This document shows, in pieces, positions 59,503-64,000 of a stretch of DNA of 64,000 bases. Below the pieces are notes generated by a model. That model was given only the letters and a program-made list of their open reading frames with translations, had not been told where the DNA came from and made no database searches. The DNA is taken from assembly GCA_900544545.1 (NCBI GenBank), contig UQVY01000009.1, positions 29,064 to 93,063 of the forward strand. Direction: 5' to 3'. Every line of letters begins with the position of its first letter. Positions within the stretch are counted from its first letter, which is position 1. Source of the stretch: an uncultured Eubacteriales bacterium. Lineage in GTDB: Bacteria > Bacillota > Clostridia > Christensenellales > CAG-314. The position numbers were made by a program, and so were the translations under genes.

Positions 59503-60735
59503 ATGGATTTTACCAAGGAAATGAAAAAGAGCTATACGATTCTGGCTCCCGATATATTCCCCATACATATGTATTTTCTCGAAGAGATTTTCAGGCTCAG
59601 AGGATATAACTTCAAAGTCGTCCATTACGAAGGAAAGGAAGTTATTGATACGGGATTGAAATATCTTCATAACGATATGTGCTATCCGGCTATTTGCTCT
59701 CTCGGACAGCTGCTTTACGCGCTTGAATGCGGAGATTACGACGTAAATAAAACCGCGCTTATTTTTTTTCAGACGGGCGGAGGCTGCCGCGCGTCGAATT
59801 ACATTTGTCTTTTGCGGAAGGCTCTCGAAAAAATGGGGCTTCCTTTCGTCCCCGTAATATCCGTAAGCTTTGCGGGCTTTGAAAAATACAGCGGTTTTAA
59901 AATCACTCCCTCTATGATAACCGAAGCTCTCGCGTCCTTCATATATGGCGATATGATAATGCTGCTCAGGAATCAGACAAGACCTTACGAATCGGTGAAA
60001 GGGACTTCCGACGAGCTTGTCGGGCGGTGGGTTAAGGAGATATCTTCCCGTTTTTCGAAAGGAAAAGGAACGAGCCGCGCCGAAATCAAAGAAAATCTTG
60101 CGGGCATAGCTTCTGATTTCCATTCGGTCAAAAGAGACGAAAAAGAGCTTATAAAGGTCGGGATTGTCGGAGAAATCTACGTAAAATATTCTCCGTTCGC
60201 GAATTTCGGACTGGAAGATTTTCTGCTGAAAGAGGGCTGCGAATATATGATTCCCGGCGTGCTCGGATTCTTTCAGTATTGCGCGGCGAATTCGGTAACG
60301 GATTACGGCTATTACGGAGGAAATCCGCTGAAAAAGTTTATAGGAAGTTTTGCCGAAAAAAAGACGATAGATTACGAGAATCTTTTGACCGACGCTTTGA
60401 AGCCCTATCCGGAATTTGTCGCGCCCGCGCCGTTTGAGAAAATAAAATCTCTTGCCGACGGAGTTATCGACCGCGGAGTAAAAATGGGCGAGGGCTGGCT
60501 GCTTCCGGGCGAGGTTGCCGAGCTTATCGAGAAGGGTTACGATAACGTTATCTGCGCTCAGCCTTTCGGTTGTCTTCCCAATCATATAGTCGCTAAAGGA
60601 ACGATAAGAAGACTCAGAGAGCTTTATCCGAGCGCGAATATATTCCCCGTGGATTACGATGCGGGAGCGTCCGCGGTCAACAGAGAAAACCGGATAAAAC
60701 TTATGCTTGCCATAGCTCGGGAGAAAAACGGATGA
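59503..60735 (+). CDS. 2-hydroxyacyl-CoA dehydratase-related protein (detached C-terminal part of the activase-related family)
   Basis: A 410-residue cytoplasmic protein resembling HgdB-type dehydratase subunits and, more closely, the C-terminal third of the long acyl-CoA dehydratase activase-related proteins of about 1400 residues. Cysteines in NDMCYPAICSLG and FFQTGGGCRASNYIC and in AQPFGCLPNH could bind an iron-sulfur cluster. Its stop overlaps the next gene by ATGA, and the two products together have the length of the fused protein, but in swapped order. The substrate is unknown; this family is distinct from true hydroxyglutaryl-CoA dehydratases. Confidence 0.75.
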   Translation: MDFTKEMKKSYTILAPDIFPIHMYFLEEIFRLRGYNFKVVHYEGKEVIDTGLKYLHNDMCYPAICSLGQLLYALECGDYDVNKTALIFFQTGGGCRASNYICLLRKALEKMGLPFVPVISVSFAGFEKYSGFKITPSMITEALASFIYGDMIMLLRNQTRPYESVKGTSDELVGRWVKEISSRFSKGKGTSRAEIKENLAGIASDFHSVKRDEKELIKVGIVGEIYVKYSPFANFGLEDFLLKEGCEYMIPGVLGFFQYCAANSVTDYGYYGGNPLKKFIGSFAEKKTIDYENLLTDALKPYPEFVAPAPFEKIKSLADGVIDRGVKMGEGWLLPGEVAELIEKGYDNVICAQPFGCLPNHIVAKGTIRRLRELYPSANIFPVDYDAGASAVNRENRIKLMLAIAREKNG

Positions 60736-63728
60736 AGAAAATCGGACTCGATATAGGTTCAACTACGCTCAAAGCGGTAGTAGTCGGCGAAGACGATTCG
60801 CTGATTTTTTCGTCGTACGAAAGGCATTTTTCACGCGTGTCCGAAACCGTAGCCGCTCGGCTCGGAGAAATACGCAGGGAATTCGGACTGAACGAAGCTC
60901 TTATAGCCGTTTCGGGGTCTGCCGGAATGGGAGTCGCGGAAACGCTCGGGCTTCCTTTCGTTCAGGAGGTCTACGCCGAAAAGCTTGCCGTAGGCTTTTT
61001 CAGGTCTGAAACCGACGTCGTTATCGAACTCGGAGGAGAAGACGCAAAAATACTGTTTCTGACAAACGGCTTCGAGATGCGTATGAACGGAAGTTGCGCG
61101 GGAGGGACTGGCGCGTTTATCGATCAGATGGCGACGCTTATGAAGCTTACCGTCGACGATTTGAATAAGCTTTCCGAAAATCACGACGACGTCTGCGCGA
61201 TAGCTTCGAGGTGCGGCGTTTTTGCAAAATCCGATATACAGCCTCTCCTTAATCAGGGCGTAAGAAAAGAAAATATAGCCGCGGGAATCTTCCGCGCGGT
61301 TGCCGATCAGACGATTGCGGGGCTTGCGCAGGGAAGGAAAATAGTCGGAAACGTACTTTATCTCGGCGGACCGCTGACCTTTCTTTCCGAACTCAGGAAA
61401 GCCTTCGACGATATTCTCGGAATAAAGGGCGAATGTCCCGATAATTCTCTTTATTACGTCGCGATAGGAGCAGCCCGCTCGAAAGTTGCGGAGAAGCGGA
61501 ATCTTGCGGAGGTCTCGGAGGCTTTTGAAAAGACCTCTTCTTTTGGAAAATACGAAAGTTGTCGGCCTCTTTTCCGCTCGGAAGAGGAATATGCGGAATT
61601 CCGTCGCCGTCACGAAAACAACTCCAAGGGTATCAGGATTCTCGATAAGCCGGGGAAGGAAAACTATCTCGGAATAGACGCGGGGTCCACGACGCTTAAA
61701 ATTGTTCTTGCCGACGGGAACGGAAACATCTTCCGTCCTTTTTATACTTCGAGCCGCGGCAATCCCGTAGAGCTTGTGAAGGATTATCTTTCGGGGATTT
61801 ATGCGGATTATCCCGATATCGATATAGTTTCGTCCGCGGTCACGGGTTACGGCGAAGAGCTTGTCAGAAACGCGTTCGGCGTCGATTTCGGCGTAGTCGA
61901 AACGATAGCTCATTATACGGCTGCGAAGAAATTCTGTCCGTCCGTCGATTTTATACTCGATATAGGCGGTCAGGACATAAAGTGCTTTAAGATAAGAAAC
62001 GGAGCGATAGAATATCTTTATCTGAACGAAGCCTGTTCGTCGGGCTGCGGGTCTTTTTTGCAGACCTTTGCCGAGGCTTTGGGGTATTCCGCCGAGGAAT
62101 TTTCGAGGATAGGTCTTTTTGCCGACGCTCCCGTAAATCTCGGTTCGAGATGTACGGTTTTTATGAACAGCTCTGTTAAACAGGCGCAGAAGGACGGAGC
62201 TTCGACCGCAAATATCTCCGCGGGGCTTTCGATAAGCGTAGTCAAAAACGCGCTTTATAAAGTAATAAGATGTACCCGGCCGGAAGAACTCGGGAATTGC
62301 GTCGTCGTTCAGGGCGGGACTTTTTTAAGCGATTGCGTACTAAGAGCTTTCGAGCAGGAAACGGGCAAGGAAGTTATCCGTACGGAATTCTCCGCGCTTA
62401 TGGGCGCCTTCGGAGCGGCTCTTTTCGCAAAGGAAAACTGCGGATTCAGGATTTCTACGCTTATAACTCCAGATAAGCTTGTCGATTTTACTCATACCGT
62501 GCGTAGTTTCAGATGCGGGGGCTGCGGAAACGGCTGTATCCTCACCGTAAACACCTTTTCCGGCGGCGGAAAATACATTGCGGGAAACCGCTGTTCGAAG
62601 CCTTTGGGTATAAAAAAGGCGGAGGATCCGATGGATATCTACGCCTTCAAGCTTAAACTTCTTTCAGAATATATGAATCCGACTCCCGAAAAAGGAAAAA
62701 TCAATATAGGTTTGCCTATGGGACTGAATATGTACGAGCTGCTTCCTTTCTGGGCGACTTTTTTCAAAGAGCTGGGTTTCGGCGTCGTAACTTCGCCCTT
62801 TTCCGACAGAAAAATCTATTCCGAAGGTCAGTATTCCATTCCGTCCGATACGGCTTGTTATCCAGCTAAGCTTATGCACGGACACGCGGAATATCTTCTG
62901 AAGCGCAAAGTAAACGCTATTTTTTATCCCTGCTCCTCTTATAACGTCGACGAGGGCAGAGGAGTCGATCATTTCAATTGTCCGATAGTCGCGTATTATC
63001 CGAAAGTCCTTCTCCTCAACGTAGACGACCTGCGTGAAACGGATTTTATAAGCGATTTCGTCAGTATTTACGATAAAAAGACCTTCGTTAAGAGAATGAG
63101 CGCGATTCTTTCCGCGCATTTCCTTTCGTCGTCTTTCGGCGCGAAAAGTATAGCTTGCGCAGCCGATAAGGCTTATTCGGCATACGACGGATTTTTACGG
63201 GCAATCGAAAGCCGTTCGGCTGAATTTTTGGAACGCGCGATAAGGGAGAAAAAGCCGATCATCGTGCTTGTCGGAAGACCTTATCACGTCGATCCCGAAA
63301 TAAATCACGGAATTCACGAACTTATAACCCGACTCGGCGCGGTAGTTATCAGCGAGGACGGTATTCCGCGGAGGAAAATAAAACAGTCCGTAGGAGTCCG
63401 TAATCAATGGACTTATCACGCAAGGCTCTATTCTGCGGCGGAATTCGTGGCAGACGCTTCGGACGACGTGAATATAAGTCTCGTGCAGCTTGTTTCTTTC
63501 GGCTGCGGACTCGACGCGGTTACGACCGACGAAGTGCGCTCCATAGTCGAGAAGGGCGGAAAGCTTTACGCTCAGATAAAAATCGACGAGATATCCAATA
63601 TGGGAGCGGTTACCATACGAATGAGAAGCCTTCTTTCGGTTATGGAAAGGAAAAGAGCCGTCTCGCCCGAAAGCCGGAAATTCAATGTTTTTACCGATTC
63701 CGACGCGCGAAAAGAAGCCTCTTCTTAA
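60732..63728 (+). CDS. Acyl-CoA dehydratase activase-related protein (two BcrAD/BadFG ATPase domains plus DUF2229)
   Basis: A 998-residue protein with two ASKHA ATPase domains of the HgdC/BadF type. The first (about 1-260) begins IGLDIGSTTLKAVVVG and has the cluster cysteine in NGSCAGGTGAF; the second (about 315-570) begins YLGIDAGSTTLKIVL, with CSSGCGSFLQ and GSRCTVFMNS. A cysteine-rich CGGCGNGC segment near residue 594 may bind metal, and a DUF2229-type region follows (about 655-870). Activases of this type use ATP to drive electron transfer to a partner. The partner is probably the overlapping upstream gene product. The physiological reaction is unknown. Confidence 0.82.
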   Translation: MKKIGLDIGSTTLKAVVVGEDDSLIFSSYERHFSRVSETVAARLGEIRREFGLNEALIAVSGSAGMGVAETLGLPFVQEVYAEKLAVGFFRSETDVVIELGGEDAKILFLTNGFEMRMNGSCAGGTGAFIDQMATLMKLTVDDLNKLSENHDDVCAIASRCGVFAKSDIQPLLNQGVRKENIAAGIFRAVADQTIAGLAQGRKIVGNVLYLGGPLTFLSELRKAFDDILGIKGECPDNSLYYVAIGAARSKVAEKRNLAEVSEAFEKTSSFGKYESCRPLFRSEEEYAEFRRRHENNSKGIRILDKPGKENYLGIDAGSTTLKIVLADGNGNIFRPFYTSSRGNPVELVKDYLSGIYADYPDIDIVSSAVTGYGEELVRNAFGVDFGVVETIAHYTAAKKFCPSVDFILDIGGQDIKCFKIRNGAIEYLYLNEACSSGCGSFLQTFAEALGYSAEEFSRIGLFADAPVNLGSRCTVFMNSSVKQAQKDGASTANISAGLSISVVKNALYKVIRCTRPEELGNCVVVQGGTFLSDCVLRAFEQETGKEVIRTEFSALMGAFGAALFAKENCGFRISTLITPDKLVDFTHTVRSFRCGGCGNGCILTVNTFSGGGKYIAGNRCSKPLGIKKAEDPMDIYAFKLKLLSEYMNPTPEKGKINIGLPMGLNMYELLPFWATFFKELGFGVVTSPFSDRKIYSEGQYSIPSDTACYPAKLMHGHAEYLLKRKVNAIFYPCSSYNVDEGRGVDHFNCPIVAYYPKVLLLNVDDLRETDFISDFVSIYDKKTFVKRMSAILSAHFLSSSFGAKSIACAADKAYSAYDGFLRAIESRSAEFLERAIREKKPIIVLVGRPYHVDPEINHGIHELITRLGAVVISEDGIPRRKIKQSVGVRNQWTYHARLYSAAEFVADASDDVNISLVQLVSFGCGLDAVTTDEVRSIVEKGGKLYAQIKIDEISNMGAVTIRMRSLLSVMERKRAVSPESRKFNVFTDSDARKEASS

Positions 63729-63770
63729 AGGCGACGGATTCCGAACTACCGAGCGTATTTATACGTCCGT

Positions 63771-63944
63771 TTAAGCAAAAGAGCAGTCTTTAACGTGATT
63801 GTTGACCATTCCTATCGCTTGCATATAAGAATAAACTATGACCGGTCCGATGAAGCCGAATCCGCGTCCGATTAAGTCTTTGCTTATTTTTTCGGAGAGC
63901 GGAGTGCTTGCGGGGACGTCGAATTCCTTTTCAGGAGGCTTAAT
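63771..63944 (-). pseudogene. 3' remnant of DNA-3-methyladenine glycosylase I (tag)
   Basis: The minus-strand frame ending in TAA at 63773-63771 reads VPASTPLSEKISKDLIGRG, then GFIGPVIVYSYMQAIGMVNN and HVKDC. This is the conserved end of Tag, where related proteins have a SKDLKKRGFKFVG-type and YSFMQAxGxVNDH-type sequence. Only about 57 codons are open, an in-frame stop lies at 63947-63945, and no start codon is present, so nearly all of the catalytic domain is gone. It sits between the activase gene and the next gene's ribosome binding site and is best read as a decaying fragment. Confidence 0.75.
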
Positions 63945-63946
63945 TT

Positions 63947-64000
63947 ATGGAAAAAGCTCTTAAAATTCTTCACGATAATTTCGATGAAATGATTAAAACC
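63947..64000 (+). CDS. Start of an unidentified gene, cut by the window edge
   Basis: ATG 63947 follows AGGAGG (63933-63938), and 18 codons are visible, starting MEKALKILHDNFDEMIKT. The N-terminus is helical and soluble. This is too short to assign a family. Confidence 0.6.
   Translation, partial: MEKALKILHDNFDEMIKT

Noticed and set aside
1..64000. Prophage, insertion sequence or defence island
   Set aside because: No integrase, transposase, terminal inverted repeats, tRNA-adjacent att site, restriction, CRISPR or toxin-antitoxin genes were recognised in any part of the window.

Overview
The window looks like chromosomal DNA of a strictly anaerobic, amino-acid-fermenting Clostridia-type member of the Bacillota. 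The evidence is strong GGAGG ribosome binding sites, near-consensus sigma-A promoters (TTGACA-N17-TATAAT), a class III ribonucleotide reductase, a lysine-fermentation operon with lysine 2,3-aminomutase, lipobox and membrane-tail surface proteins, and the absence of any respiratory chain gene. No phage, insertion sequence, CRISPR array, rRNA or tRNA was recognised. The genus cannot be named from the sequence alone.

Layout. 1-11 kb: an exopolyphosphatase-family protein, a THUMP RNA methyltransferase, an HD hydrolase and an unusual Hsp100 ATPase, then an orphan AgrC-like histidine kinase, a MATE exporter, an acyl-adenylate ligase and a purine-type phosphoribosyltransferase. 11-15 kb: an Lrp-type regulator and the three-gene proton-translocating transhydrogenase (pntAA, pntAB, pntB). 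15-21 kb: a lysine riboswitch, apparently wired as an ON switch, in front of kal-kce-kdd-kamA-kamD-kamE, followed by a cation diffusion facilitator. 22-30 kb: a TetR regulator and a complete phosphate operon, pstSCAB-phoU-phoB-phoR, behind a Pho-box-like repeat; its PstS has its two halves in swapped order. 30-35 kb: nrdD with paired NrdR boxes and a perfect promoter, divergent from clpB. 35-41 kb: the histidine operon hutH-hutU-ftcD-hutI on the minus strand. 41-48 kb: alanine racemase, the arginine deiminase genes arcA-arcB-arcC, a branched-chain aminotransferase and a MarR regulator. 48-57 kb: two large exported proteins, a BspA-type leucine-rich-repeat protein and a cell-envelope subtilase with six Big2 domains. 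57-64 kb: a RadC-family protein with an acidic extension, an MscS channel, a split 2-hydroxyacyl-CoA dehydratase/activase-related gene pair, a decayed 3' remnant of DNA-3-methyladenine glycosylase I, and the start of one further gene.

Together the metabolic genes describe a proteolytic lifestyle. A surface subtilase can release peptides. Lysine is fermented through the 3,5-diaminohexanoate route, histidine goes to glutamate through formiminoglutamate, and arginine yields ATP through carbamate kinase. Branched-chain residues are transaminated, and the transhydrogenase balances NADH and NADPH against the proton gradient. The most interesting regulatory element is the lysine riboswitch at 14992-15174: the 3' strand of its closing helix is also the left arm of a terminator, the arrangement expected if lysine switches its own degradation on.
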